Shown here in pieces: positions 1-9,403 of a DNA stretch of 64,000 bases (positions within the stretch are counted from its first letter, which is position 1; the number at the start of each line of letters is the position of its first letter). Location of the stretch: contig NZ_QWDD01000001.1 of the NCBI RefSeq assembly GCF_003722355.1, forward strand, positions 310,001 to 374,000, read 5' to 3'. The notes under the pieces were generated by a model. It had not been told where the DNA came from and made no database searches. It saw only the letters and a program-made list of their open reading frames with translations. Both the position numbers and the translations under genes were made by a program. This DNA is from Methylocystis hirsuta (GTDB lineage Bacteria > Pseudomonadota > Alphaproteobacteria > Rhizobiales > Beijerinckiaceae).

Positions 1-251
1 TGCTGCTCGACGAGCCTTTCGCCGGCATTGACCCGATTGCCGTCGGCGGCATTCAGGACCTTGTGCGGCATTTGAAAGCGCGCGGCATCGGCGTGCTCAT
101 CACCGACCACAGCGTTCGCGAGACGCTGGGCCTCACCGACCGCGCCTACATTATCTACAACGGCCATGTGCTGACCGAAGGAACGCCTGACGAAATCGTC
201 GCCAATCCGGATGTTCGGCGCATCTACCTCGGCGAAGATTTCCGCATGTAG
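1..251 (+). CDS. lptB: LPS export ABC transporter ATP-binding protein, 3' part
   Basis: The reading frame is open from base 3, so the gene is cut by the window edge and only its last 82 codons are visible. They contain the Walker B stretch [11 protein letters not shown] with its following D-loop and the H-switch histidine in ITDHSVRET. In the family this cytoplasmic ATPase powers LptFG, which extracts lipopolysaccharide from the inner membrane. The assignment to LptB rather than another branched-chain-type ATPase rests on these motifs, on the C-terminal YLGEDF ending, and on the position just upstream of rpoN, which is the usual alphaproteobacterial order. Confidence 0.88.
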   Translation, partial: LLDEPFAGIDPIAVGGIQDLVRHLKARGIGVLITDHSVRETLGLTDRAYIIYNGHVLTEGTPDEIVANPDVRRIYLGEDFRM

Positions 252-553
252 CGCCACCGGCGCCGCTCGATGAGAAGCGGGCGCCCGGCGCATTCTGGCG
301 GCGAGGCGGGGAGCCGATTTCAGTGCGGCGCCAAGCGCCGCGCGGCGCCCCAACACCAACATCGACGCTACAAGGGACGTCTTCGCCCTGAATCCGGGCA
401 GATCTCGCGATCAAAGAATTGGTGATTAAGGCTTAGGCGATTTGCCCCGCCGCGCGCTGCTTTTTTGGCCCTGTGCGCGCTTTGGCGAAGTGGTATAAGC
501 AAGAACCGGGCCGCACAGCGGCGGCCGATGCGTTTCGAGTGGGCCGAGCGAAG
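252..553. other. lptB-rpoN intergenic region
   Basis: No gene is supported here. The rpoN frame stays open upstream to a GTG at 473, but the extra 27 codons do not resemble the conserved start of the protein, so this stretch is taken as untranslated leader. I see no convincing promoter or terminator. Confidence 0.5.
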
Positions 554-2122
554 ATGGCGATTTCCACCAAGTTGATGATGCGTCAGGGCCAAGCCCTGGT
601 GATGACGCCGCAGCTGCTTCAGGCGATCAAGCTGCTGCAGTTTTCCAATTTGGAGCTTGCCGCCTTTTTGCATGATGAGCTCGAGCGCAATCCGCTGCTC
701 GAAGCGCAGGAAGGCGATGGCGGCGCCGACGCGGCCGATCATGGTTCGCAGGGCGCCGAGCCGAGCGGCGCAGAGGCCGTCGAAGGGCCGCAGGAGGGCG
801 ATTGGGCGCGGCAGGATCTCGCCGTCGACTCCGCGACGCTCTCCGCCGATCTCGGCGCCGACATGAGCAATACTTTTGAGGCCGAGGGCCCAGCGATCGG
901 AGAGCGGGCGCGGGATGACGCCCCCGACGGGGCCGGCCTTTCGGCGACCTCCTGGACCGGCGCCGCCGGCGGCGGGTCGGCCGACGGCGAAGCGCCCAAT
1001 CTCGAAGCCTATATCGCCGACCGTCAGAATCTTCACGAGCATCTCGCCGAACAGCTGGCGCTCGCCTGTCCGGATCCGCGTCACAGAATCATCGGCCAGG
1101 CGATCATCGATGCGATCGACGACAGCGGCTATCTGCGAGAAGACCTTGGCGAGATCGCCGCCCGTCTCGAGGCGGACAGGGCGGAGGCCGAGCGCATTCT
1201 CGCGACGATCCAGACCTTCGACCCTTCCGGCGTCGGCGCGCGCGATCTCGCGGAATGCCTCGCGATCCAGCTCAAGGAGCGCGACCGCTACGATCCGGCG
1301 ATGCAAGCGTTCGTCGCCAATCTCCCGCTCGTCGCGCGCCGCGATTTTGCGCAACTCGCCAAGCTGTGCGGCGTCGACGACGAAGACATCGCCGACATGG
1401 CGGCGGAGCTGCGCCGGCTGGAGCCAAAGCCCGGCCGAGCGTTCGGCGGCGCCCCGATTCAGCCGCTCGTCGCCGACGTCATTGTTCGCGCCGCTGCCGA
1501 CGGCGCCTGGCACGTGGAGCTCAATGCTGACGCGTTGCCGCGCGTATTGGTCAATCACAGTTATGCGGCGCAAGTCAGCGCCGTCGCCACCGGCCCCGCG
1601 GACAAAAGCTTCATTTCGAGCTGCCTGCAGAACGCCAACTGGTTGACCAAGAGTCTCGAGCAGAGGGCCCGCACCATTCTACGCGTCGCCTCTGAAATCG
1701 TGCGACTGCAGGACGCCTTCCTCACGCATGGCGTCGAACATCTGCGTCCGCTGAACTTGCGCACGGTCGCCGATGCGATCGGCATGCATGAGTCGACGGT
1801 CTCGCGGGTGACGTCGAACAAATACATGATGACGCCGCGTGGCGTCTTCGAGCTCAAATACTTCTTCTCCGCGTCGATCGCCACGACGAGCGGCGCGGCC
1901 GCGCATTCGGCCGAAGCGGTGCGCTTTCGCATCAAGCAGATGATCGATCGGGAAACGCCCGACGGCATCCTGTCGGACGACGCGATCGTCGAACGGCTGA
2001 AGGCGAGCGACATTGAAATCGCCCGGCGCACGGTTGCGAAATACCGCGACAGTTTGCGCATTCCATCCTCGGTCGATCGCCGCCGCGCCAAGCTTGCGCA
2101 GGCGCGCATGACAACCAATTAA
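554..2122 (+). CDS. rpoN: RNA polymerase sigma-54 factor
   Basis: This 522-residue protein is the alternative sigma factor that directs polymerase to -24/-12 promoters activated by AAA+ enhancer-binding proteins. The glutamine- and leucine-rich activator-interacting region is at the very N-terminus (LVMTPQLLQAIKLLQFSNLEL), followed by an acidic low-complexity linker at about residues 55-150. The core-binding and helix-turn-helix domains come next, and the C-terminal RpoN box ARRTVAKYR lies close to the end. The ATG at 554 was chosen because family members start with MAIS-like residues followed by RQGQ. The earlier in-frame GTG at 473 would add a non-conserved extension. The gene sits between lptB and hpf, the usual order. 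Confidence 0.96.
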   Translation: MAISTKLMMRQGQALVMTPQLLQAIKLLQFSNLELAAFLHDELERNPLLEAQEGDGGADAADHGSQGAEPSGAEAVEGPQEGDWARQDLAVDSATLSADLGADMSNTFEAEGPAIGERARDDAPDGAGLSATSWTGAAGGGSADGEAPNLEAYIADRQNLHEHLAEQLALACPDPRHRIIGQAIIDAIDDSGYLREDLGEIAARLEADRAEAERILATIQTFDPSGVGARDLAECLAIQLKERDRYDPAMQAFVANLPLVARRDFAQLAKLCGVDDEDIADMAAELRRLEPKPGRAFGGAPIQPLVADVIVRAAADGAWHVELNADALPRVLVNHSYAAQVSAVATGPADKSFISSCLQNANWLTKSLEQRARTILRVASEIVRLQDAFLTHGVEHLRPLNLRTVADAIGMHESTVSRVTSNKYMMTPRGVFELKYFFSASIATTSGAAAHSAEAVRFRIKQMIDRETPDGILSDDAIVERLKASDIEIARRTVAKYRDSLRIPSSVDRRRAKLAQARMTTN

Positions 2123-2372
2123 TTGTCCTGTGCCGCCTTGAGGCTTGAAGCTTCGCCATGAGTGAAGACTCCATTGACTTCGCACGCCGAGGCTTCTAAC
2201 GCTGCGCGGAATTTCCGCTCTTTGGTTAGAGGGCGGGCGATTCGCTGACCCCTCAGGCGGAGTTCCAGGGCGGATGGGGGCGCGTTGGCGGTTGGTCTGA
2301 CGGCGGCGCGCGAGGCGCGGCTGGCCCTTTCCGCGCCGAAACTTCGCTCGCAACGAAAGTTCGGATTGCAAT

Positions 2373-2960
2373 ATGTCTCTTAGGGTTTCCGGCAAGAACA
2401 TCAACATCGGCGAAGCGCTTCGGGCTCATGTGACGCAGAGGCTGGAGACGGCGGCGGCGAAATATTTTGACGGCCGGGTCAGCGGCCACGTCACCATCTC
2501 GCCGGAAGGCTCGGGCTTTCGCGCCGACTGCAGCCTGCATCTCGCCTCCGGAATCGTGCTGCAGGCCGACGGCCGCGCACAGGAGCCCTACGCCTCCTTC
2601 GATCAGGCGGCGGAGCGCATCGAAAAACGCCTGCGCCGCTACAAGAGCAGGCTCAAGAGCCATCACGAGCATGGCCACGGCGATGGCGCTCAGGCCGAGG
2701 TCGTCGCCTATCACGTGCTTGAGGCCCCCGATCAGGAAAATGAGGCGTCGGCGGAGTTCAGCGCCGCGATCATCGCCGAATCCACCACTCAATTGCGCCG
2801 GCTGTCGGTTTCAGCGGCGGTGCTCGACCTCGATCTCACTGGCGCGCCCGTCGTGGTGTTCCGGCACGCCAACACCGGCCGCGTGAATGTCGTCTATCGG
2901 CGCGGCGATGAAAATATCGGCTGGATCGACACCCCCGAGTCGGAAGGCGGCGCGCGCTGA
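2373..2960 (+). CDS. hpf: Ribosome hibernation promoting factor, long form
   Basis: The 195-residue protein has the N-terminal S30AE/YfiA domain (residues 1 to about 105), which binds the decoding centre of idle 30S subunits. A linker with HEHGHGDG leads to a C-terminal domain (about 140-195), which in long-form HPFs drives 100S dimer formation. The C-terminal motif PVVVFRHANTGRVNVVYRR with a downstream GWID is typical. The gene lies between rpoN and ptsN, a conserved neighbourhood. The 250-base gap after rpoN suggests it may have its own promoter, but I could not identify one. Confidence 0.93.
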   Translation: MSLRVSGKNINIGEALRAHVTQRLETAAAKYFDGRVSGHVTISPEGSGFRADCSLHLASGIVLQADGRAQEPYASFDQAAERIEKRLRRYKSRLKSHHEHGHGDGAQAEVVAYHVLEAPDQENEASAEFSAAIIAESTTQLRRLSVSAAVLDLDLTGAPVVVFRHANTGRVNVVYRRGDENIGWIDTPESEGGAR

Positions 2961-3128
2961 CAGCAAAAACGTCGTGGGACGGCCATAATAACGGCCTCCT
3001 CGGCACGTATCTTGCCATTTTCCCACGTCCCTTCGGGTTTGGCGAAAATAGCGAGACGTTGAAATTTCAAGGATGGTCTGTGCCTTCGGCGGCCCTAGAC
3101 CTCCCATGAGAAGCAGGGTGATCGTCGC

Positions 3129-3593
3129 ATGCGGCCAACGGACTTGGTTTCGCCGGATTCGGTTTGCGCCTCGCTGAAGGCGACGACGAAGAAGCATCTT
3201 CTCCAGGAACTCAGCGAGAAGGCCGCGAAGATTTGCGGGCTTCCCGCGCGCGAGATCTTCGATGCGCTTCTTCACCGCGAGCGGCTGGGCTCGACGGGAA
3301 TTGGCGAAGGCATCGCCATTCCACACGGCAAGCTCGCAAAATTGAAGGGGATTTACGGGGTGTTCGGCCGTCTTGACCGGCCTGTCGACTTCGGGTCTCT
3401 TGACGGCGCGCCGGTCGATCTCGTGTTCATGATCCTCACGCCCGAGAGTTCGGGCGCTGATCATCTCAAGGCGCTCGCCTGCGCGGCCCGGATGCTGAGG
3501 GAGCAAGGCCTCGTGGCGACGCTACGCGGGACGCGCGACGACGATGCGCTCTATTCGCTGATCGCGCAGCGCTCGAAGCCGTTTGCGGCATAG
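3129..3593 (+). CDS. ptsN: PTS IIA-like nitrogen regulatory protein
   Basis: This 154-residue protein is EIIA-Ntr, the terminal phosphate acceptor of the nitrogen-related phosphotransferase system. It regulates partner proteins rather than transporting sugar. The phosphorylated histidine is in the motif GIAIPHGKL (about residue 67). Length and the ending domain match the family. Its place after rpoN and hpf is standard. A hairpin follows the stop codon directly and separates it from the convergent KGG-repeat gene. Confidence 0.95.
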   Translation: MRPTDLVSPDSVCASLKATTKKHLLQELSEKAAKICGLPAREIFDALLHRERLGSTGIGEGIAIPHGKLAKLKGIYGVFGRLDRPVDFGSLDGAPVDLVFMILTPESSGADHLKALACAARMLREQGLVATLRGTRDDDALYSLIAQRSKPFAA

Positions 3594-3595
3594 TT

Positions 3596-3617
3596 GCGCC
3601 GCTCCTTAGAGCGGCGC
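3596..3617. terminator. Hairpin between convergent ptsN and KGG gene
   Basis: A perfect 9-base stem GCGCCGCTC / GAGCGGCGC flanks a 4-base loop immediately after ptsN, with a T run a few bases further on the plus strand. It overlaps the last codons of the convergent gene. It probably terminates ptsN transcripts. Confidence 0.55.
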
Positions 3618-3884
3618 GCTGCGTTTTTGGGCGCCGCCTCCATGGGAGGCGTGTCCGCCTTTGCGGCCGGCTTCCGAAGCGAGCGCATGATCGCGCGAGA
3701 AGCTCCGCTTGGCCGGATTCACGCTTTGACCGCCCTTGCGCCCTGCCCGGGCCGCAAGATCGGGGTTCTGCGAGAAGCTTCGTTTCTCGTCAGGAACGCT
3801 CTGGCCGCCCTTGCGTGCGATGGCCCGCTGCTTTTCGGGATCCATAGACGCAAAACCGCGGCTGGATTTTTTATTCTCCTCCAT
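3606..3884 (-). CDS. KGG-repeat general stress protein
   Basis: This 92-residue, highly charged protein contains three KGG units (RAIARKGGQSV, ARAGRKGGQSV, SEAGRKGGHAS) separated by SFS-containing linkers. This is the small stress-induced repeat family found in many bacteria and fungi, and its biochemical role is unknown. The start ATG at 3884 was chosen because the longer open frame to 4136 adds 84 residues with no resemblance to the family. It lies next to phyR, the general stress response regulator, so it may be a member of that regulon. I could not find a convincing EcfG promoter directly upstream. Confidence 0.82.
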   Translation of the reverse strand: MEENKKSSRGFASMDPEKQRAIARKGGQSVPDEKRSFSQNPDLAARAGRKGGQSVNPAKRSFSRDHALASEAGRKGGHASHGGGAQKRSAPL

Positions 3885-4041
3885 GGGCCGCCTCGCAAAG
3901 TTCCCCCAGCGCCTTCGGCTATAACTCGCCGGCTCGGCCAATGTTTCTGGGAGGCGGCGATTTATCTTCGCAGTCCCGAAGGATTCCCCCGCCGGGGAGG
4001 CGAGGGCGAAAAAAATTAATGTTTGCAATGAGATCAGATAT

Positions 4042-4857
4042 TCACATGCCGACCCGCGGCGCGTTTTGTTCGCGGCGTCCGGCGCGTCGTTCAAAAAATA
4101 GCGCCTGGCTGATGACGGCCTTGAGGCTTTCGACATTGAAGGGTTTGGCGATCAGAAAGGCCGGTTCGGGCGGCTCGCCGGTCAAAAACCGCTCAGGGTA
4201 GGCGGTGACGAAGATCACCGGGATGGACAGAGAGACGAGGATCTCGTTGACGGCGTCGAGCCCGGAACTGCCGTCCGCGAGCTGAATATCGGCGAGAATC
4301 AGTCCCGGGTTGCCTTGTTGTATGGCCGCCAGCGCCTCGCCGTGCGTGCGCGGCATGCCGACCACCCGATGTCCCAGCTCCTCGACGATGCTCCTCAGGT
4401 CATGGGCGATCAGGGGCTCGTCCTCGATAATCAGCACGTCGGTCGCGATCTGGTCGGCGATCTCGCCGTTCGCCGCCTCGATCAGGGCGCCAGCCTCGAG
4501 CTCCGAAACCTTTAGAGTCTGACCGATCTGGTCGAGATCGAAGCCTTCGAGCGCCTGCAGCAAAAAGGCTATTCGCGGCTTCAGCGAAATAGCGTCGAGA
4601 TTGCGTCGGCCGTTTTCCGCCAGCGCGCCGGAGCGATCAATGTGGGCGTTGATCGGCGACGCCGCCCAGACATCCAGGAACAGACGGTATACGGCGATGC
4701 GCAGGTCATCGGAATCTGTGATGCGGCTTGGTTCCGCGACGACGGTTTCGAGAGTGGCCAGCACATAGGCGTCGCCGCCTTCCCGATCGCCGACCAATGC
4801 GCGCGCAAAACGTCTCAAATAGGGAATATGCGCTGAAATTTCCTTTGACGCCGACAT
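4042..4857 (-). CDS. phyR: General stress response regulator PhyR
   Basis: The 271-residue protein has an N-terminal sigma-factor-like domain (residues about 1-135) fused to a C-terminal receiver domain (about 140-262). The receiver carries the acidic pocket at IIEDE, the phospho-acceptor Asp190 in LILADIQL, and the lysine in LIAKPF. In the family, phosphorylation exposes the sigma-like domain, which captures the anti-sigma factor NepR and frees EcfG. It is divergent from nepR-ecfG, the classical arrangement. I see no EcfG motif on its own upstream strand. Confidence 0.96.
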   Translation of the reverse strand: MSASKEISAHIPYLRRFARALVGDREGGDAYVLATLETVVAEPSRITDSDDLRIAVYRLFLDVWAASPINAHIDRSGALAENGRRNLDAISLKPRIAFLLQALEGFDLDQIGQTLKVSELEAGALIEAANGEIADQIATDVLIIEDEPLIAHDLRSIVEELGHRVVGMPRTHGEALAAIQQGNPGLILADIQLADGSSGLDAVNEILVSLSIPVIFVTAYPERFLTGEPPEPAFLIAKPFNVESLKAVISQALFFERRAGRREQNAPRVGM

Positions 4858-4957
4858 GTCTTACAACTCCAGCAGCATCGAGCCTCGCAAAGGAGAGGGG
4901 TGCGGGCTAAGCGGATTCAAAACTTGGACAATACGTCAAAACTGCTCGGCATTTTAG

Positions 4958-4982
4958 GGAACCAATCCTTCAGCGGTGCGTT
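4958..4982 (+). promoter_or_regulatory. EcfG-type promoter driving nepR-ecfG
   Basis: The sequence shows GGAAC at 4958-4962 and CGTT at 4979-4982, separated by exactly 16 bases. This is the published consensus for alphaproteobacterial EcfG sigma factors. It points into nepR-ecfG, which implies positive autoregulation. It also rules out the first in-frame ATG at 4983 as the nepR start, because that codon would lie upstream of the expected transcript start. Confidence 0.88.
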
Positions 4983-5054
4983 TTGCCTATCGTCCTTGCG
5001 GCGCAGTATAACGCGGCGGCTCCAGAAATCATGCATATTAAAATAGAGGGCTCC

Positions 5055-5423
5055 ATGGGGAATAAGAATCCGGAGAATATAGTTGCGCGGGCGAAAGCAG
5101 ACGACGACGCTTTCGCAGGCGACGGGCGGTATTCTTCGAGACCGGGCCCTCGCAGGGTGGAGACGTTTGCAGGGTGGGTGATGACGCGTGACGAATTCGG
5201 CGAGCGTCGCCGAGGAGTAGGGGAGGCGCACTGCGGCGCACAGCCGGCCCAGCGACCGCGGCCGGTGGAATTTCAGGACTCGATCGGAAAGGAGCTCCGC
5301 AATCTCTACGACGATGTCGTGGCTCAACCGGTTCCCGATCGGTTTCTGAAACTTTTGAACCAACTCGAAACGAATGTGCTATCCTCCCCGGCGACGTCAA
5401 GCGCGCCGAGGAAGAGTGAGTGA
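5055..5423 (+). CDS. nepR: Anti-sigma factor NepR
   Basis: The C-terminal part carries the NepR core, with IGKELRNLYDDVV followed by PVPDRFLKLLNQLE: two short helices that clamp EcfG and are bound by PhyR. Start choice is uncertain. The ATG at 5055 has GAGGG a few bases upstream and gives 122 residues. The ATG at 5181 follows AGGGTGGGTG and gives 80 residues, closer to the usual length. The EcfG promoter at 4958-4982 is compatible with both. The last four bases overlap the GTG start of ecfG, indicating translational coupling. Confidence 0.82.
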   Translation: MGNKNPENIVARAKADDDAFAGDGRYSSRPGPRRVETFAGWVMTRDEFGERRRGVGEAHCGAQPAQRPRPVEFQDSIGKELRNLYDDVVAQPVPDRFLKLLNQLETNVLSSPATSSAPRKSE

Positions 5424-5989
5424 AGGCAAGCGAAGAAGCGCATTCGGCAGGACAGGGATTGAAGGCTGATCTGATCTCAGCCATCCCGAGCTTGCGCGCG
5501 TTCGCGGTGTCGATTTGCGGAAACTCCGATCGCGCCGACGACCTCGTTCAGGAAACGCTGGTCAAGGCCTGGGGCAGTCTCGCGACGTTTTCGGAAGGCA
5601 CCAATCTCACCGCCTGGCTGTTCACGATTCTGCGCAACATCTACTACAGCGAATTTCGCAAGCGCCGACGCGAGGCCCCCGATCCCGACGGGCTGATCGC
5701 CGGACGATTGGTCGCGCCGGAATCGCAGCACGCGCATATGGATTTTCTCGACTTTCGTGACGCGATGCAAAAATTGCCGCTCGATCAGCGCGAGGCGCTG
5801 ATCCTGGTCGGCGCCTCCGGCATGTCATATGAGGAAGCGGCTCAAATCTGCGGCTGCGCGCCAGGCACGATGAAGAGCCGGGTGAATCGCGCCCGCAATC
5901 GGCTTTCGGACCTGATGTCGGCGCCGCCAAGCGCCGAGCCGCGCGAATGGTCCTCGGCCGAGCAGCTCTCCGCAGCCACGCGCGATTGA
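5420..5989 (+). CDS. ecfG: ECF sigma factor EcfG, general stress response
   Basis: This 189-residue ECF sigma factor has region 2 at about residues 19-85 (DRADDLVQETLVKAW and an aromatic-rich segment with FTILRNIYYSEFRKRRRE) and region 4 at about 113-165 (LPLDQREALILVGASGMSYEEAA, then GTMKSRVNRAR). It has no extra C-terminal domain. The GTG start overlaps the nepR stop codon. The neighbours phyR and nepR make the EcfG assignment firm. It should direct transcription from GGAAC/CGTT promoters such as the one found just upstream. Confidence 0.95.
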   Translation: MKASEEAHSAGQGLKADLISAIPSLRAFAVSICGNSDRADDLVQETLVKAWGSLATFSEGTNLTAWLFTILRNIYYSEFRKRRREAPDPDGLIAGRLVAPESQHAHMDFLDFRDAMQKLPLDQREALILVGASGMSYEEAAQICGCAPGTMKSRVNRARNRLSDLMSAPPSAEPREWSSAEQLSAATRD

Positions 5990-6052
5990 ACGCTGCTCGG
6001 AAATGCCGCATAGGGAGGCGCGCGAAACGCCCCTTCCCATGCGAGCCAGCCG

Positions 6053-7450
6053 ATGACCGACGATCACAGAATTGAACGCGACTCCTTCGGCGACATCGCC
6101 GTGCCGTCGTGGGCCTATTGGGGCGCCCAGACGGAACGCTCGCGCGAGAATTTTCCGATCGGCGGCGATCTCATGCCGATCGAGATCGTGCATGCGCTGG
6201 CGCGCATCAAGCTCGCGGCCGCCAAGGTCAACGCCAGGAAAGGCCTGCTCGAGCCTAAGATCGCCGACGCGATTGTGGCCGCCGCGCGCGAGGTGATCGA
6301 CGGCAAGCTCGATGTTCATTTCCCGCTCGTCGTCTGGCAGACCGGCTCCGGCACCCAGACGAACATGAACGTCAATGAGGTCATCGCCAATCGCGCCAAT
6401 GAAATGCTGGGCGCGCCGCGCGGCTCGAAATCGCCGGTGCATCCGAACGATCATGTCAATCTCGGGCAGTCGTCGAACGACAGTTTCCCCACCGCCATTC
6501 ATATCGCCGGCGCCACGACGATCTCCGGTCGGCTGATTCCCGCCGTCGAGCGGCTGCATATTTCGCTCAACGCCAAGGCGGTGAAATTCGCCGATATCAT
6601 CAAGATCGGCCGCACCCATCTGCAGGATGCGACGCCGGTGACGCTCGGCCAGGAGTTTTCCGGCTATGCGGCGCAGGCCGAATACGCGGAAAGGCGCATC
6701 AGAACCACCCTTGCCGATCTTCTGCAGCTCGCTCAGGGCGGCACGGCGGTCGGCACCGGCGTCAACACCTTCAAAGGCTTTGGCGAAGAGGTCGCGGCCG
6801 ATATCGCGGAGCAGACAGGACTGCCTTTCGTCTCGGCGCCCAACAAGTTCGAGGCGCTCGCGACCCATGACGCGATCGTCTTCGCGCATGGCGCGCTCAA
6901 CGCGCTGGCGTCGGGCCTCTATAAGATCGCGAGCGACATTCGCCTGCTCGGCTCCGGGCCGCGCGCCGGCCTCGGGGAGCTCAGACTTCCCGAGAACGAG
7001 CCGGGTTCGTCGATCATGCCGGGCAAGGTCAATCCGACCCAGGTCGAATCGCTGACCATGGTGTGCACGCGGGTTTTCGGCAACAACGCGACAATCACCT
7101 TTGCCGCTTCGCAAGGCCATCTTGAACTGAATGTGCTGAAGCCGGTCGTCGGCTTCGCGCTGCTCGAGTCGACGATCCTGCTCGCCGACGGCATCAACAG
7201 TTTCGTTGCGCGTTGCATCGACGGCATCGAAGCGGATGAGGCCAATATCAAGCGCTTTCTTGATCGCTCGCTGATGCTTGTCACCGCGCTCGCGCCAAAG
7301 ATCGGCTATGACGCGGCCTCGAAGATCGCCCGCGCCGCGCACAAAAACGGCACCAGCCTGAAGGAAGAGGCGCTCGCGTCCGGCAAGGTGACGGAGATCG
7401 AGTTCGACGAAACCGTGCGGCCGGAGAATATGCTCGCGCCAAGCGATTGA
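6053..7450 (+). CDS. fumC: Fumarate hydratase, class II
   Basis: The 465-residue protein is the oxygen-stable, iron-free fumarase of the TCA cycle, which interconverts fumarate and malate. It carries the superfamily signature [11 protein letters not shown] at about residues 320-330, the substrate-binding stretch [14 protein letters not shown] near residue 100, and [14 protein letters not shown] at about 130-145. Length and ending are normal. It stands alone, about 60 bases after ecfG, with a palindromic repeat element downstream. Confidence 0.96.
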   Translation: MTDDHRIERDSFGDIAVPSWAYWGAQTERSRENFPIGGDLMPIEIVHALARIKLAAAKVNARKGLLEPKIADAIVAAAREVIDGKLDVHFPLVVWQTGSGTQTNMNVNEVIANRANEMLGAPRGSKSPVHPNDHVNLGQSSNDSFPTAIHIAGATTISGRLIPAVERLHISLNAKAVKFADIIKIGRTHLQDATPVTLGQEFSGYAAQAEYAERRIRTTLADLLQLAQGGTAVGTGVNTFKGFGEEVAADIAEQTGLPFVSAPNKFEALATHDAIVFAHGALNALASGLYKIASDIRLLGSGPRAGLGELRLPENEPGSSIMPGKVNPTQVESLTMVCTRVFGNNATITFAASQGHLELNVLKPVVGFALLESTILLADGINSFVARCIDGIEADEANIKRFLDRSLMLVTALAPKIGYDAASKIARAAHKNGTSLKEEALASGKVTEIEFDETVRPENMLAPSD

Positions 7451-7477
7451 ATAAGTTTGCCGAAGCGCTTGTGTAAA

Positions 7478-7600
7478 CACCCTCCCCTCGAGGGGGAGGG
7501 TCGGCGCGAAGCGCCGGGGTGGTTTTCTTTCTCTCGTCTCTTAATGTCACCCCCACCCGCGCTGCTGCGCAGCGCGACCTCCCCCCTCAAGGGGGAGGTG
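7478..7600. repeat. Two-module palindromic intergenic repeat
   Basis: Two GC-rich modules lie in inverted orientation. The first has CCTCCCC/GGGGAGG arms, then GGCGCGAAGCGCC, then GGGGTGG. The second starts ACCCCCACC, has a GCGCTGCTGCGCAGCGC hairpin and ends in CCTCCCCC/GGGGGAGG arms. The layout resembles mobile REP-type elements common between alphaproteobacterial genes. It fills most of the fumC to M20 peptidase gap and may also end fumC transcription. Confidence 0.7.
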
Positions 7601-7671
7601 AAACACGCGCCGCGTCTTCCCCTCGCCATGCATAGGCACTAGTTTCGGCTCCTCACCGAGGAGCTCAATTC

Positions 7672-9060
7672 ATGGCCGCGATCGAAGCCGTCCTCAATAC
7701 GATAGACGCCAATCTCGACGCGTCGAGAGAACGCCTGTTCGATCTCTTGCGCATCCCCTCGGTTTCGACCGATCCGGCCTATAATGCGCAATGCCTTCGG
7801 GCGGCGAACTGGCTCAAGGATCAGCTCACTGGGCTTGGCTACGCCGCCGAGGTGCGCGAGACGCCCGGCCATCCGATCGTCGTCGGCCACGCCAAGGCGA
7901 AGCGCAAGGATGCGCCGCATGTGCTGTTCTACGGCCATTATGACGTGCAGCCCGCCGATCCGCTGGAGCTGTGGGAAACGGAGCCCTTCGCGCCGCGGCT
8001 GACCGAGGGCGCGGACGGCAAGGACATCGTCGCCCGCGGCGCCTCGGACGACAAGGGCCAGCTGATGACGTTCGTCGAAGCCTGCCGCGCGTTCGAGGCG
8101 AATGGCGGCCTGCCCTGCAATGTCACTTTTCTGTTCGAGGGCGAAGAGGAGACGGGGTCGCCCTCGCTTCCGGGCTTTCTCGCCGCGCATAAGGACGAAC
8201 TCTCGGCGCCCGATCTCGCGCTTGTCTGCGACACCAGCATGTGGAACGCGTCGACGCCGGCGATCACGGTGATGCTGCGCGGGCTCGCGCTTGAAGAGGT
8301 GATCATCAAAGGGCCGAGCCATGATCTGCATTCCGGCATGTTCGGCGGGCCGGTGCTGAATCCGATTCATGTGCTGGCGAAAATCATCGCCGATCTGCAT
8401 GACATCGAGGGCAAGGTGACGCTGCCGGGCTTCTATGCCAGCGTGCCGGAGATTCCCGATGACATCGCCGAGCAATGGCGCGCCATCGACTTTAACGAGG
8501 CCAAATGGCTCTCGGAAATTGGCCTCACGCGCGTTGGCGGCGAAACGGGCCGCGGAATTATCGAGCAGATCTGGGCGCGCCCGACCTGCGACGTGAATGG
8601 AATCATTGGCGGCTACACCGGCGCGGGATCGAAGACGGTGCTGCCGGCGCAGGCGTCCGCGAAATTTTCCTTTCGCCTCGTCGGCAAGCAGGACGCCAAA
8701 GCAATCCTCGAAAGCTTCCGCAGCTTCGTGCGCGAGCGTCTGCCGACGGACGCCAAGGCGGAATTCATTTCGCACGGCGCCTCGAACGCTCTGCAACTTC
8801 CCTTCGGCTCGGAGGCGCTCAATCGTGCGCGCCGCGCGCTTGCGGAAGAATGGGACAAGGAGCCGGTGCTCGCGGGTTGCGGGGGCTCGATCCCGATCGT
8901 GGGCAGTTTCAAGCGCGACCTCAATATGGATTCGCTGATGATCGGCTTCGCGCATGACGACGACCGCATCCATTCGCCTAACGAGAAATATTCCTACACG
9001 TCGTTCCATAAAGGCGCGCGCTCCTGGGCGCGCGTGCTGCACGCGCTGGCGGCGGCGTAG
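7672..9060 (+). CDS. M20-family dipeptidase (metallopeptidase)
   Basis: The 462-residue protein is a zinc-dependent peptidase or deacylase of the M20/M25/M40 family. The first metal ligands and catalytic aspartate are in FYGHYDVQPAD (His89, Asp91), the catalytic glutamate pair is in FEGEEETGS near residue 160, and a late histidine lies in the MIGFAHDDDRIHSPNE segment. A lid domain is inserted at about residues 200-330. Members of this subgroup are usually cytosolic dipeptidases, but the real substrate cannot be read from sequence. No signal peptide is seen. Confidence 0.9.
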   Translation: MAAIEAVLNTIDANLDASRERLFDLLRIPSVSTDPAYNAQCLRAANWLKDQLTGLGYAAEVRETPGHPIVVGHAKAKRKDAPHVLFYGHYDVQPADPLELWETEPFAPRLTEGADGKDIVARGASDDKGQLMTFVEACRAFEANGGLPCNVTFLFEGEEETGSPSLPGFLAAHKDELSAPDLALVCDTSMWNASTPAITVMLRGLALEEVIIKGPSHDLHSGMFGGPVLNPIHVLAKIIADLHDIEGKVTLPGFYASVPEIPDDIAEQWRAIDFNEAKWLSEIGLTRVGGETGRGIIEQIWARPTCDVNGIIGGYTGAGSKTVLPAQASAKFSFRLVGKQDAKAILESFRSFVRERLPTDAKAEFISHGASNALQLPFGSEALNRARRALAEEWDKEPVLAGCGGSIPIVGSFKRDLNMDSLMIGFAHDDDRIHSPNEKYSYTSFHKGARSWARVLHALAAA

Positions 9061-9097
9061 CGCTCTTGACTCGCGGAGCGATCGGCATTCTAGTTTG

Positions 9098-9276
9098 CGG
9101 CAGACGGTTCCTAACGGGATCAAAATGGGAATGCGGTGAGCGCGCTGCTTCGTGCGCAATTCCGCGGCTGCCCCCGCAACTGTAAGCGGCGAGCCGACGA
9201 CCACTAAGCCACTGGAGCCACAAGGCTCTGGGAAGGCGGTCCGAGGCGACAACCCGCGAGCCAGGAGACCTGCCGT
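9098..9276 (+). promoter_or_regulatory. Cobalamin (B12) riboswitch upstream of btuB
   Basis: The leader shows the family landmarks in order: GGTTCC near 9106, GGGAATGCGGTG at about 9127, CCCCCGCAACTGTAAGC at about 9171, GCCACTGG at about 9208, GGGAAGGC at about 9229, and the B12 box AGCCAGGAGACCTGCC ending at 9274. In the known mechanism adenosylcobalamin binding folds the leader and blocks expression. The btuB start codon lies 130 bases further on. Confidence 0.95.
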
Positions 9277-9403
9277 CGCTTCGTGGTCACGCGCGAAAGC
9301 GTCGGGCGGGGTGCACCGATGCGGCCGAAGTCCCTCGCCTTTTAGCGGCGAGTGGGCGGAGACCTTTCGCAGTGACGGCCCACGTCTCGCTGCGAGTCCA
9401 GCT

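Noticed and set aside
368..1573. 401-codon open frame antisense to rpoN
   Set aside because: It is a GC-rich shadow frame opposite a well-conserved gene and has no recognisable domain or ribosome site.
3594..4019. 141-codon plus-strand frame over the KGG-repeat gene
   Set aside because: The minus strand encodes the clear three-repeat KGG protein with a sensible start; the plus frame has no family features.
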